In this document: in pieces, positions 9,544 through 21,202 of the stretch
Layout: every line of letters begins with the position of its first letter
Numbering within the stretch: position 1 is the first letter of the stretch
Assembly (NCBI RefSeq): GCF_001642475.1
Contig: NW_019174059.1
Location: 17,801-81,800, forward strand
Origin: Fonsecaea monophora
Taxonomy: Eukaryota; Ascomycota; Eurotiomycetes; Chaetothyriales; Herpotrichiellaceae
Direction of reading: 5' to 3'
DNA length: 64,000 bases
The notes under the pieces: generated by a model
What the model was told of the DNA's origin: nothing
Databases searched by the model: none
What the model saw: the letters and a program-made list of their open reading frames with translations, nothing else
Position numbers and translations under genes: made by a program

Positions 9544-11430
9544 TTAGACCACGTTGCCTTTCACTTGCTTGTTATCCTTGACTCGGATATCCCGCCACAT
9601 GGCGACCGCGATGAACGCGCCACCAAGCAGCGCTAGACTCGTGATGAGCATATACCGTTGTGCATCACCGTACGCGCGACTGATGGCCACCCGAGCCGGG
9701 GTGCCGGGGCGGTAGTAGAGCTGCGCAATGATCGACGAGTAGACACGTTCAGCGTCCACTTCAGGGGGCAGATATTTGCGGAGGGCGGCGGGGAAAACGC
9801 TCGTCCAGATAGCGGTTGCAACAGTACCTCCAGCGGCGGTGCCGATGCTTCCAAACAGATTGAGGACGGCAATGATGGCGGCCAAATGCTGCTGGTCGGA
9901 GGGGGCCATCATAGCCATTTCGCCACAGAGCACTATCGTGCCTCCGGACACGGCGACGAAGATCTGCGTCATGATCACGTATCCGATCTCACTGTTCGGA
10001 CGACGGAATTCAATCATCAGCCCAACGCCGAGCATCATGAGCGGGATGGCAAAGTAGAGCGCCAGCCACTTGAAGCGTCCTGTCCAGCGCACGAGGAATC
10101 CGACGAGCACGGCAAACAGGCAAGAACCCGTGCGATAAATGGCACTGATGTAGGTGGCGTCTTGGATGCTTTGGGCCCACACAACCTGTAACATGGAGAA
10201 GAAGTAGCTGCCCCAGACCATCGAGTTGAAGAAGACAAAGACAAACATCATCCCGGCTCCAAACACGGTCCGGTCCAAGAGGATCTCAAATGGAATGAAG
10301 GTCTTGGGAGCCCAGTATTTCTCCCAGAATCCAAAGAAAATGAGAAGGGCTCCTCCAAAGGTGATCATGCAGATGATCATTGGCGACGCCCATTGGTCCT
10401 CCTGGAACGAGTAAAGGCTGAAAGGGAGCAGAAAGAGTGACATGCCACTTGCCAGGACCAGAATACCGATCAAGTCGACCTCAATGGCGTACTTTTTGAG
10501 GGCGGCTGGCCTAAGGTTGATGGTGACCGGCTCGATGATGCCGGCCTTTTCTGCTTTCTTCTGATGATATAGAAAGAGAATAATCAGGGGGGCAACCGCA
10601 AACGGGACGACGATGGCAAATATTCCGAAGCCCCATCTCCATCCAGAATCTCTGACGATGCTCGCAGAGACCGGCCCTCCTAGCCAGGTGGTTCCAATGT
10701 ACGGCGTGGTGGCAACCGCCAGCATGAGACTACGGTTTTTGAGGGAGGATGTGTCGGAGATGAAAACAGTCAAACAGTAGCTGACACCCTGGGCGCTGGC
10801 GAGAACGTCAGTGCTTAAAAAATGTGACTGTCAGATGTACCCAACGTACCCTGTCACGGCAAAGACTTGGGCAGCAGCATATGTTTGTACACTGTCGCAT
10901 GCCGCCATCATAATGAATCCGATGGTCCATATAAAGGTCATCAGTGCAATGCCCTGAGGACGGCCCCAGGTATCGAGAATCTTCGCAGTGGGAATCCTTG
11001 CGACACCACCAATGATGCTGGCCATGATACTGGTGGCCGCCGTCAGGGAGTGCAGGGAGAATGCACTTGTGACATATGGATTCAGTGAGCGCACTACCAC
11101 TTCCTGTAGAGATAGGACGAAGTAGATGAGCCAGATACTAGCCACGATCAGCAGACTCCTCAACAATAGTCGAGAGAGGGGAAATAAATCCTACAAGAAA
11201 TGAGCAGCGAACAGGTGCTTCTTCGTCCAAACCGTCGCGGTAGCTTGGACTCTCTTGACACCGGCTTGTGCGTCTCTCGAAATTATCTCCTCTTGGTCGT
11301 GACGTTCCTCTTCCCGAACACCTTCTTGGTCGGTGCCCTTTTCGGTCGCATAATGGTCGATAGTTGGTGATAATATTCCGCCATTAGGCTGTAGACTGGG
11401 TATCTCGGAGTGTCTTGTCGAAGAATTCAT
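9544..11430 (-). CDS. Siderophore iron transporter, MFS (MirB/SIT family)
   Basis: Three exons on the minus strand (11430-11195, 11137-10841, 10795-9544) give 594 residues, the usual size of fungal siderophore-iron transporters with 14 membrane segments. The splice sites were chosen so that the family sequence is continuous: KKHLFAAHFF joins IWLIYFVLSLQEV across a 57-nt intron, and VFAVTGYVG joins AQGVSYCLTVF across a 45-nt intron with a CACTGAC branch site. Hallmarks are LNPYVTSAFSLHSL, ARIPTAKILDTWGRPQG and FISDTSSLKNRSL. The protein imports ferric siderophores by proton symport at the plasma membrane. The hydrophilic N-terminal 70 residues are acidic, as is common in the family. It is divergent from an ABC-B transporter gene across a 999-bp promoter with a perfect SreA-type motif. 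The exact siderophore is unknown. Confidence 0.92.
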
Positions 11431-12429
11431 CTTGCTGGTGAGACGAGCAATAGCACTGTGGCAGAGATTGAATTCAACGATCCAAGACTTACACATGTAG
11501 AGCTTGTCATAGCTACAGGGGGGAACCAGGATGATCGGCCCACGTGATGTTGTTCAAATTTTGTCCGACTCGGAGTTCATGGACATTCTCAATAGGCGAG
11601 CTCGTCAATACCAGGCGAAAAGGCCCAAGGCCGGCCAAGGGGGAGTATGGGAGAAAATTCGCTCATGGGGAGTCCTTCGACCGACTTCGGGCCATGCTGC
11701 TTCCCAAGACCGGCCAAGCAGCGAATTGCATAAAAGCACAAGGGAGGGCGCCATGATCCATCACAAATTCAGGCTTGGGATGCGTGAACAAAAGTGAGAG
11801 ATGGAGAGCCACAAGACCCTCGAGTGTCTTGACGATATCCACTGAGCGGGCCGATAAAAGACCGCTTGTAATGGCGCCATCTGATAAGATACCACCCAAG
11901 CCTGTGACTCGCCACAGTGGTGTGGAGGGCGCCAAGGTTTTGGGGCCTTGGGAAATCTGTGGTATCAGCTGGTATCAAGACCCACGTGGTAATTACCAAT
12001 ATTTCTTACCTCTCTGTATCTCATGGAAGTCCCCAGTTCCAGGGACCACACCTCCTTGCACAGGATGTCCATCAACTACTTGTTTCTGTCCCCACGAAGG
12101 CTGTGCAACCTATTCTTCTCGTTTGCAGGTCATAGAAACGTTCCAAGACTCCCGTGAACAGCCGATATCGGAAAGAATTGTGCAGAATTCTTGTCATCTT
12201 GTCAAACCGCCACAACGGGCCAGAAGAAAACTTTTCTGAGAGATGCATGGACATACAGCTCTGTGGGTGAGCAATCGCAACACCTACCAGAATTTGTGAT
12301 GCATCGGACAAATGTCCAAGTCACATGCCACCTTCTGACAGAGTCCCTAGGTGGCTTAAGAATCTCATGTCGGAAGTGAAGACATGACCACTGTATAGGT
12401 AGTTCAAGATATTGTCAGCCTCGCCCATC
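11431..12429. promoter_or_regulatory. Divergent promoter of siderophore MFS and ABC transporter genes
   Basis: This 999-bp intergenic region separates two start codons pointing away from each other. It holds GATAAA near 11852, ATCTGATAAGATA at 11879-11891, CCAAT at 11996-12000, and CACGTG E-boxes near 11539 and 11983. In Aspergillus, SreA (GATA) and HapX with the CCAAT complex control iron genes. I see motif matches only, no evidence of binding. Confidence 0.6.
11879..11891 (+). promoter_or_regulatory. SreA-type GATA site ATCTGATAA
   Basis: ATCTGATAA is followed by GATA, an exact match to ATCWGATAA. It lies 449 bp from the MFS start codon and about 540 bp from the ABC start codon. Together with the identical motif in the 5.1-5.6 kb duplication it makes three copies within 7 kb. 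Confidence 0.55.
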
Positions 12430-15400
12430 ATGGCAGTCCGATTTTGGGCCAAGAAAAAGGTTGAGCAGCCCAACGAGGCTGACAGCAATCTGGTGAAGGA
12501 CGAGAAGCCCGAAAGGGCCAGTTCGGTCAGTAGCAGGAACATTCCCATACAGCTTCCCACAGAGCTGATATCTTTACCCACCTAGCCCTTGCTGGTATAC
12601 TTTCAACTTCTTGCGTACGCCGCTGCAACATGGAAGGATGTCGCTCTCATGGTCGTCGGGGCCGTCTGTGCCGCTGCCTCAGGAGTGCCTTTCCCTTTGA
12701 TGGCCATTCTCTTTGGACAGCTCGTAGACGACATCAACGGTGCGGCATGTGAAGTCGATAGCGAGGGCGATAGCGGTGCCTATGAGTCATCCATCAACGA
12801 CAAAGTCTTGCAGTTGACCTACATCTCTATCGGAGCCCTGGTCTTGATCTTCGTCCACCTTGTCAGTTGGAACATTTTCAGCCAGCGACTAGCTCACCGT
12901 CTCCGCGAAGACTACTTTTTCAGTCTTTTGCGCCAGGATCAGGCCTTCATCGATGAACACCAGGCTGGAGAGGTCTCGTCACGTCTCAATAGAGATATCC
13001 AGACAGTTCAATCGGGGACTTGTGAGAAGGTGGGCATGGTCATTGCCAGTCTCTCCTTCTTCATCACAGCCTACGTCGTGGCCTTTACCCGGGAAGCAAG
13101 ATTGGCCGGCATGCTCATATCTCTGGTCCCTGCTTTTCTTCTTGTCGCTCTCCTCGGTGGAGCTTTTTTCCAAAAATATTCCGTCTTCATGACCAATGCC
13201 GCCACGGCCGCCTCCAACATCGCGGCAGAAACTCTGTCACATATCACCGTGGTCAAAGCATTTGGTGCTGGAGCACGGCTGGAGGCGAAATATGCGCAAG
13301 TAATGCAGGTCAGTCGCACATTTGGCATCAAGAAAGGCGCAGTTGCTGCTCTCCAAGCTGGATTCCTGTACTTCATTGCCTACTCTGCGAATGCGCTGGC
13401 ATTCTGGCAGGGGAGTCGGATGATTGTCGACCTGATTGAAGGTATTATTACCGGTAGAGGGGGTGGTTCGACTGTTGGTCAGATCTATACGGTTGTATTC
13501 ATCCTTGTCGATGGTAAGTTGCTCTTCAAAGCTTAACAAACGTTGTCTCTAAGGTGAATTTCCATTTAGCTTGCGTGATCCTGGGTACAACGGCGCCCTT
13601 TCTGCCCCTATTTGGGAGTGCAGCAGCAGCATATGAAACCTTGAAAAGGGAGATCGCTCACAAGGCGACAGTCGATGGCACGTCTGAGGGAGGAAGCATC
13701 TTGCCACATGATACACCAGGAGCTGTCGAGATTCGAAACATCTCCTTTGCCTATCCGTCCCGTCCAGAACAGAAAATCCTGCATGGAGTTGACTTGAAGT
13801 TTCCTGCGGGACAGTACACGGCCATCGTGGGGCCCTCGGGCAGTGGTAAATCGACAATTGCTGCGCTTTTGACCCGTCTCTATGATCCCAGCCAGGGAGA
13901 AATCTTGATTGACGGCCTGAAACTCGCGGATCTGAATGTCAAGTGCGTACGAGGCCTGGCTAGTTTGGTGCAACAAGAACCCACTCTGCTCAGTCGGTCG
14001 ATCTTTGAAAATATATCGTCGGGCCTGATCAACAGCCAAGTAGCGGCCCACCAGAGACTGAAGCCTCTTCTAAAGGGCGGGAAACTCACAAAATTCGTGT
14101 CTCAAGGAGTCAGCGATCCAAATGTCATTGATGAGTGCGCCTCAATGATGCCTGAGGTCGAGGGTCTAGTTCATCGTGCTGCAGAACTCGCAGATGCGCA
14201 CACCTTCATCCGGAAGCTGCCGCAAGGTTATGCCACTGTGGTGGGAACGATTGGTCAATCGCTGTCTGGCGGGCAAAGACAGAGAGTCGCCATCGCACGA
14301 GCACTCATTCGGGACCCTCGCATTCTAATCCTTGACGAGGCGACTGCATCTCTAGACTCGATGAGTGAACAACGAGTGCAGGAAGCCATTGAAAGGCTGG
14401 CCGGGAGCAGAACCATCATTTCCATTGCACACCGTCTTTCAACAATCAAAAATGCCGACAATATCATCGTCCTTCATGAGGGCAAGGTTGTAGATCAAGG
14501 CACCTACGAAGAACTCCTCTCTCGCCCTGGAATCTTCTCCGACATGGTGAAATCTCAGACACTGGCGAGCGCAGACCACGACGATCCGGAGCGGGAAGGC
14601 TCGAGGGATAGTATGCAGGGTGACTCGATCAACACTTCGACGGAGAAGCTCGCCAGTTTCAAAGAGGATGAAAAGAAATGGGCCAAGTCAAGTGATGACA
14701 AGTCCCCGCCAGAGTCCAACGAAGCTCTGCAACCAGGTCAGGCCACGAGCCCGACGACGACAGCTGCATCCGTAATGGACTCAACACTATCTCCATGGAT
14801 GGTGATCAGATCTCTGGGTCGATACACACGGCCCCAATTGTGGTGGTTGCTAATGGCGATGAGTGCTGCCGTCATCGTTGGACTCACATTTATCGCCGCA
14901 GGTCTGATCTTTGGACATGCGGTGGGCTCGCTAACACCCTGCACGGCTACCATCCGGCGAATTCTGTACCTTGGAGAGTTCTTCGGCGGCATGCTGTTCA
15001 TGGTTGCCGGCGTAGAACTGTTCGCCAACTTCATCAGCTGGTCCTCCTTCGCCGTCGTGTCAGAGCGTCTTCTCTATACGTTGAGAGTCTTCTCTTTCCG
15101 TTCATTACTGGAGAAGAGCATCCAGTGGCATCAAACCAAAGTCACTGATGCGTCAGAATTGCTCTCGGTCATCACCAAGGACTGTGCTGCCATTGCTGGG
15201 TTCAGCGGTTCGACTGTTGGCACTCTCTTCTCCATCATGGTCAATTTCCTGGTCGCGATCGTCATGTGTCACATCATTGCCTGGAAAATTGCAGTTGTAT
15301 GCTTGACGATGGTCCCAATCCTCCTCGGCACTGGAATCATGCAGCTACGCACGCATTCAAAGTTCGAGGAAAGAAACTCGAAGGCCTTCACAAAGGCAGT

Positions 15401-16619
15401 GGGAATTTCGACCGAGGCAGTCACCCTGTTCAGCACCATTGCCACATTTTCCCTCGAACAAGATGTCTCTGAAAATTTCCGACAGGCCCTATCTGCGCCG
15501 CGCAAAGAAATCGTCATCGCAGGCATCTATACCAACGGCTGGTTGGCCATCTCCAACAGCACCGCGTTCTTTGTGTATGCTTTTGCATATTGGTGGGGGT
15601 CACACCAAGTAATTAGAGGCGAGAACACGCAAAAGCAGTTCTTCATCATTCTCGTCGCCATGTTGATTAGCGCCCAGCTTTGGGGACAGGCGTTCACACT
15701 CGCACCCGAGATATCTCGGGCACGTGCCTCGGCCTCCCGTATCCTGAGTCTGATTTTCTCAGAGACAGATAAGGACGAGTCGATAGGTGGTGATGAAAGT
15801 TCAGAGGTAGATTCTGCGAGCCGAGATATTGAAAAGTCGGCGGCGGTAGGAGGGACGGAGCCTTCCCGTTCAACGCAAGGTGCCGCCATACAATTCCGCA
15901 CGGTGTCATTCTCATATCCTTCGAGCCCAGACACGACAGTCTTGGAGGATGTCGCCTTCGAAATCCAACCGGGTCATTTTTGCGGTTTGGTCGGACCCTC
16001 GGGAGCGGGCAAATCCACCATCATCAACCTCCTACAAAACATGTACCGCCCTACCTCGGGGAGCGTGGAGATTGATGGTGTCAGCGTATCGCACAGGGAC
16101 TTTCGCAACGACATTGCGATAGTGCCTCAAGAAAATGCCCTGTTTAGCGGCTCGATCAAGTTCAATGTCGGACTCGGGACCAAGCCGGGCCAGGATGCGA
16201 CCGACGAGGAAATCGAAGAGGCTTGCCGACTGGCAAATCTGCACGATACTATCTCAGCGTTGCCCGAGGGTTACGACACGGAATGTGGTCCTAACGGAAC
16301 GCATTTGTCGGGTGGTCAGCGACAGCGCCTGGCCATTGCGCGGGCCCTGGTGCGCAGACCGAGACTGCTGATTCTTGACGAGAGCACCAGCGCGCTCGAC
16401 GCCCAAACCGAGCTGGCATTGCAGGAGGGACTAGAATCGGTCATCCGTAAGTCCGGCATCACCGTCCTCGCCATCACGCATCGTCTGCACACGGTGCTGA
16501 AGGCCAATGTTATCTTGGTCGTCGAGGGTGGGCGGTTGGTCGCGTCGGGGACGCATGAACAACTCTTGCGGACCAGTGAGACGTACCGGGTCAATGCCGA
16601 GCAACAAATGCTGAAATAG
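12430..16619 (+). CDS. Full-length ABC-B (MDR/P-glycoprotein type) transporter
   Basis: Three exons (12430-12525, 12586-13513, 13570-16619) give 1357 residues in TMD-NBD-TMD-NBD order. The frame opened at 12430 meets a TAG at 12583; a 60-nt in-phase intron (GTCAGT...CTGAT...CTAG) removes it, which supports the 12430 start. The second intron is GTAAGT...TTTAG. NBD1 has Walker A GPSGSGKS (about 429), signature LSGGQRQRVAIARAL and Walker B RILILDEATASLD. NBD2 has GPSGAGKS (about 1152), LSGGQRQRLAIARAL and RLLILDESTSALD. Both sites look catalytically complete. NBD1 carries an insertion between the Q-loop region and the signature. ABC-B proteins export hydrophobic compounds or peptides. In Aspergillus fumigatus a similar exporter (SitT/AbcB) sits beside a siderophore MFS gene (mirD) in the triacetylfusarinine cluster, as I recall; the divergent pair here has the same layout, so a siderophore role is plausible. 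Confidence 0.93.
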
Positions 16620-17290
16620 AGATCGTCATACAGGAGGAAGATGGTAATCCAATAGAGACAAGAGAAAAAATAATGACAAGTCCGTGTTGAAACGTCTGAG
16701 AAACCGCAGAGGAAAAGCTGTCACATGACACAGATGCAGGCTATTCCTTCTTTGGCTAGTAGTTGCAACTGCGCTCAACAAAATGTCCAATTCGCTCTTC
16801 AGCGCTTCGCTTCCGACAAATTCCTTGCAACGTACAACCTAGCAGAGAAACATAGTGAGAATCATCAAGTACAATCGTTACCCTTCCATGTCCTCCACGA
16901 TTCCCGTTGCCCGGTGCACCCTTCTGCCTTAAATGCTGAACCGTCAGGATCGTGTCGACCACATCCAGAGTCTAAGAGCGTGAACGTGGTTTTGCCTTAA
17001 AATACGATCGCTTGAGCCAATTCTAACACAGCACTCCATTGGTTACGCAGATGGCGGTCTCTAGATGATAGATATGGAACGGCGATATATCAACCCGTGG
17101 AAGCAATTGCCTCACCAGTGAGTGAACTATTGGATTTCGCTGCAGCTGCGCCGCTCCACTATAGGCTCAAAAAGGCTGTTACTTCATCCAAACACGAACA
17201 AGGAATGCCCATGAAATCTGGCTACCCATATATCTCTATATGTATTACTAAGATGTCGAAGATCGACGCCAGGAACTTTTAGTCGCTTTG
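16620..17290. other. Intergenic between convergent genes, nothing recognised
   Basis: This 671-bp stretch separates the 3' ends of the ABC transporter (plus) and the VOC gene (minus). Only short frames of fewer than 100 codons are open and none has recognisable similarity. Confidence 0.5.
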
Positions 17291-17911
17291 TCAGAGGATT
17301 TTAGATCCTTCAGCATCGGCCCCTTTTTGCTTTTGCAGAGCCCGGGAGAGGAACTCCAGCCAGAGCTGCTCCCAACCCAAGGGCAGGAATTCGAGAGTAT
17401 TTCCCCAAGGGTCCTGCAGGTACACAACGTCTATACCACTCAGTGGCTGTGAGGGCTCACCACAGATTCGTCCACCCAGTTTAACAGCGATCTCAGCCGT
17501 CGCCTTTACGTCCGGCACGGTGAAACAGACGTGGAAGAACGCTCCTCTAGCATAGACATCCGGGCCAAATTTCACGGGCTCGCTTGGGCCCTTGTACGGC
17601 GGATTTGTGAATTCAAAGATCTCGATCCCGACGCCATTTCCTGTCGACAGGATGGCGAGCTTCATCTCTTCCAGCCCAGGGCCATAGACTAGTCCGGTCA
17701 GTTCTTTTGATCTTTTTGATAACAGGTTGCAATGTAAGTGTGGCGTACTCTGCCTCAGTGTAGGTCCCCTGTCTGGACCTGACGCAGATACAGTTTGTAA
17801 TGGAACAATCTCGCGAAGCCCGAGCACCTCCTTATACCACTTCACCGCAGCCTCTCCGTCGCTGACAGAGATTGCGATGTGGTTGGCGAGGGCATTGGTT
17901 ACAGCAGGCAT
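17291..17911 (-). CDS. VOC-fold protein (glyoxalase/extradiol-dioxygenase superfamily)
   Basis: A single frame of 206 residues with two beta-alpha-beta-beta-beta halves of the vicinal oxygen chelate fold. The first half starts NHIAISVSDGEAAVKWYKEVLG; the second has GAFFHVCFTVPDVKATAE and ends YLQDPWGNTLEFLP. The expected metal ligands are His11, Glu97 (VGIEIFEF), His127 and Glu174, all present. Residues 41-75 are longer and less conserved than usual; I looked for an intron there but found no splice pair that keeps the frame, so I keep it open. Members include glyoxalases, dioxygenases and resistance proteins, so the reaction is not predicted. It is divergent from the broken AtuA-like gene across 834 bp; the two may once have served one catabolic route. 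Confidence 0.85.
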   Translation of the reverse strand: MPAVTNALANHIAISVSDGEAAVKWYKEVLGLREIVPLQTVSASGPDRGPTLRQSTPHLHCNLLSKRSKELTGLVYGPGLEEMKLAILSTGNGVGIEIFEFTNPPYKGPSEPVKFGPDVYARGAFFHVCFTVPDVKATAEIAVKLGGRICGEPSQPLSGIDVVYLQDPWGNTLEFLPLGWEQLWLEFLSRALQKQKGADAEGSKIL

Positions 17912-18745
17912 GCTGTGCGTTAGCTCGATTGCTGCGATTGTTGAAGCCTTCCGTGTATTCGTCCTGGGGTAGAGCAGTGGCAGTTGAAAAAAGGATCGAC
18001 TCTTTGCTCGACGAGCAGTAAGTGAATCCCGCGTTCTCTTCGACTTGGTTTAGATGCAAGTGATGAAGGAGGCCGCGGTGTCCGAGAATTCACGGCTCTC
18101 GGCAGGGTCACGAACTCACGATAGGGCCTGGACTATGATCCATTGGAGTATTGTTTTTACCATATTTTACCAGCCGTGACCCAGCCGCGGAGAGTCACTT
18201 GTGCGACTTGAAGACCAATCCCCACGGTATTTCTTCCGCCACTAGGGGAGAACAAGTGTCGAGGTCAGAAGCAGAATATCCGAGGAGTGCCGTCGGGGAT
18301 GACCTTTTCATCGGAGCCTCCTCAGCTGGAGTGGATCTTCTCCCCACTCTCCGGGATCAGCATCATTGCGCGGATTGGCGCGGACGGGCGCGGGTTGGTC
18401 TTGGACATGGCCGGATTTGGCTGTGGCGGAGGCCAGGGAGAACTATCCGCGCCCCGGCTGTTTGGCTGGCATTCCACATGCCACGGCCATAGATTTGATC
18501 CAGCTTGCCCACAGATCTATGTGTCTGCCCGAAGCTTCGCTCGGCCGCTAGAGAAAAGTACTGCATAGTGCAGTATGTCGTGCTAGAGCCGCGAGACAGA
18601 ATCCGTTCTCACGCACTTTGCATTCAAAATCTTTGGGCATTTTCCTGACTCTCCTAGCTAGAGTGCTCCCTTGCCTAGGAGAACGACTAGAGGACCGAGT
18701 CTGTAAGAACAGAGCACGTACAATTACGAACAACAAACTGCCAAC
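17912..18745. other. Divergent intergenic region, no gene recognised
   Basis: This region lies between the start codons of the VOC gene (minus) and the AtuA-like pseudogene (plus). Open frames near 18287-18568 are GC-rich on both strands but show no family motif. It probably contains both promoters. Confidence 0.45.
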
Positions 18746-20656
18746 ATGATCTCGAAACCCACCCTCCAAATCGGCAGCGTCTCGTCGACGACAGAGGACA
18801 ACCCGCATGCCATGGTGCGCATGGTGAAACACGGGAATGTCGATGTGTTAATTGGAGACTGGCTCTCGGAAATGAACATTGCGTGGAATGCCATTATCAA
18901 ACAACAGAATCTAGACTTGGGCTACGAGAGAGGCTTCCTCGACCAGCTGGAAGAGTCTCTGGACGACATTATAGCGCAGGGTCTTAAGGTGATCACCAAT
19001 GCGGGAGCGCTGAACACCAGGTCTCTTGCACGCGAGGTGCGCAAGCTTTGCAGATCAAGAGGGTATGATGTCTCCATCGCGGCTGTGCTGGGCGACGATG
19101 CCGGACATCGTCAATCAGCTCGGCCAGGGCCGCAATGGATTCAGCCATCTCGACCATGCAGAGAAGCAGCTGGACGACTGGGAGCTGAAGCCGGTCTGCG
19201 GCGCCGCGTACATTAGATGTCGAGGCATTATCCAAGCCCTCAACTCGGGCGCACAGATTGTCGTCTACGGACGCTGCACAGATGCGTCGCCGCTGATGGG
19301 AGTTTCCGCCTGGCACTTCTAATGGTCTGAGGATGACTATGATGCCCTAGCCGGTGCTCTTATAGCCGGACATCTCACTGAATGCGGGCCCTACGTTACC
19401 GGAGCGAACTTCACTGAGTTTAAGGAGATCATGGACGACATGATAGACCTGACCTTTCCCATCGCAGAGATCAACAGCCGAGGAGAATGCGTCGTGACCA
19501 CCTTGTCGGACGGAGGCGGTCGTGTCACAGAAGACACCGTGCGGGCGCAGATTCTCTACGAGCTCTAAGGCCACCTGTACCTGAACCCTGACGTGGTCGC
19601 CGACCTCACGCACATCACAGTGGAAGAGAAATCCCGCGACTGCGTCCGCATTTCCGGCGTCAAAGGTCTCCCGCCACCGCTAACGACTAAGATCATGTTC
19701 ACAGCGCCGGGCGGGTACTAAGCGGAGGCGAACTTCTACATGAACGGCCTCGACATCGACGCCAAAGTGAAGATGATGCGACAGCAGCTCGATTTTATGT
19801 TTAAAGACCATAAATTCACCAAACTCAGTATCGAGCTATACGGTACGTCCCCCGAAGACCCCGTCAGCCAATAAGTAGGCACAGTCTTCTTCCGCATCTT
19901 CGTCCAAGCCCGACAGATAGAGGACATCAGCGCCGCGAAATTCAAGGTCCCCATCTACGCCCTCCGGATGCAGGCGTACCCAGGCTACCATATGAACCTG
20001 GACTTCCGCACCATGGACCCGAAGCCGTTCATGGAGATGTTCCCAGCCATCGTCCCCCAGGAGGCGATCAAAGTGCAGGTTGAGCTGGGCGACTCGGGCG
20101 ACTTAATGGACATCCCCCCTCCCCAGAAGACGGTAGAGTATCCGCAGGTCCGGCCGTCATACGAGACGCCGAACCCCGTCGACTTACTGAGCTTTAGGCG
20201 GATAAGGAAAGTGCTACTGGGATCTATTATGCACGCCCGGTCCGGGGACAAGGCTGACAATTCAAACATCGGCTTCTTCTCGCGTTCCCAGTATGAAGAT
20301 GAATACGAATGGCTCAAGACCTTTTTGACAGTCGAGAGACTCAAGCTTCTCCTCGGCGACGACTAGTACAACGGCGACACGTCTCGGCGTGTTAAGCGGG
20401 TCGAGTTCACCAGCATCAAGGCCGTTCACTTGTAAGTTAACCGTCATCGATCATCACCCGCCTCCCCCCACATTAGCCCCTTCCTTGAGCATCTCAAAAC
20501 TAATTCGGTTTTTCTAGTCGAATCCTCGACAACCTCTCAGGCGTCATCGCCTCCTCAGAGCGCATTGACGGACTAGGAAAAGGCATTGGGGAGTTCCTGA
20601 GAAGTCGCGTGGTCGACGTACCCCTGAAATTCCTTGAACGAGGCCGGATCTCATAG
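18746..20656 (+). pseudogene. AtuA-like (acyclic terpene utilisation family) gene, inactivated
   Basis: The reading starts ISKPTLQIGSVSSTTEDN and matches the AtuA/DUF1446 family: GNVDVLIGDWLSEMN, LGYERGFLDQLEESL, VITNAGALNTRSLA, YDALAGALIAGHLTECG. A C-terminal ferredoxin-like domain follows, with HARSGDKADNSNIGFF. One frameshift near 19100 (after AAVLGDD) moves the frame. In the new frame there are stops at 19320 (TAA), 19566 (TAA), 19719 (TAA), 19872 (TAA) and 20364 (TAG). At least 19566, 19719 and 19872 fall where relatives have glutamine, so CAA to TAA explains them. A final intron, 20432-20517 (GTAAGT...CTAG), still splices in frame to a stop at 20654. The intact family is about 600 residues and works in terpenoid/branched acyl-CoA catabolism in bacteria; the fungal role is unclear. 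The gene directly abuts the RIP-mutated transposon block. Confidence 0.88.
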
Positions 20657-21013
20657 CACAAAGGGTAAAAAAAGACTTCCCAAAGCATAGTGTTCTGGCA
20701 GATCTAGATTCATGGAGAAAAAAGTACTTCTTATAGGCTAAAAGATTCTTAAGGTATTATATATACACTTTTTACGCTGATAAATTACTATAGTTAAGTA
20801 AATTAGGAAAATAAACTAAACGCGATGAAATTATATACATTTACTTAGTCGCGAACGCGACGATCGGCTGTTTATACGTATCCGTACTTAGACCCTTCTG
20901 TAAAGGCCTTTTACTCCGTAAAAGGTTAGCGTCTACGCTAATAGCCGCTAGGCTACATGAGGTAAGGGTCTGATTTATCTGAGATAATTAGTACGCTAAG
21001 GGAAATATATATT
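20657..21013. other. Boundary of AT-rich, RIP-mutated block
   Basis: From about 20690 the composition changes abruptly: CpA and TpG almost disappear, TpA becomes very common and CpG remains. No gene or recognisable element is visible here. Confidence 0.7.
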
Positions 21014-21202
21014 TATCACGAACCGCTAAGTATAACTTATACATGACAACCCCTTATTATTTAAGTACCGTATACCCACCGCCTAAGGGAAGCTTCCTTC
21101 CCTTATACTTTAAGTTTCAGTTAATATATACTATTAAGGAATACCTATATCTACCTATACTTATCGCTACCCTCTACCTATCTCTATAGGCCGTTCCTAA
21201 TA
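21014..21202 (+). mobile_element. Solo LTR, family C (189 bp)
   Basis: The unit runs from TATCACGAACCGC (mutated TGTCACG) to GTTCCTAATA and is flanked by a perfect 5-bp target duplication ATATT (21009-21013 and 21203-21207). The same 189-bp unit recurs in reverse at 33132-33320 as the LTR of the truncated family-C element. Confidence 0.85.

Noticed and set aside
10796..11194. Alternative 36-nt introns in the siderophore transporter gene
   Set aside because: They are GT-AG and in frame but insert extra residues not expected in the family; the 57-nt and 45-nt introns give a continuous family match and have better branch sites.
17640..17800. Possible intron in the VOC gene
   Set aside because: The region is longer than in relatives, but no donor and acceptor pair with correct phase was found, so the open frame was kept.
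18151..18568. GC-rich plus-strand frame upstream of the AtuA pseudogene as a separate gene
   Set aside because: It is open on both strands, has no motif, and lies in the expected divergent promoter.
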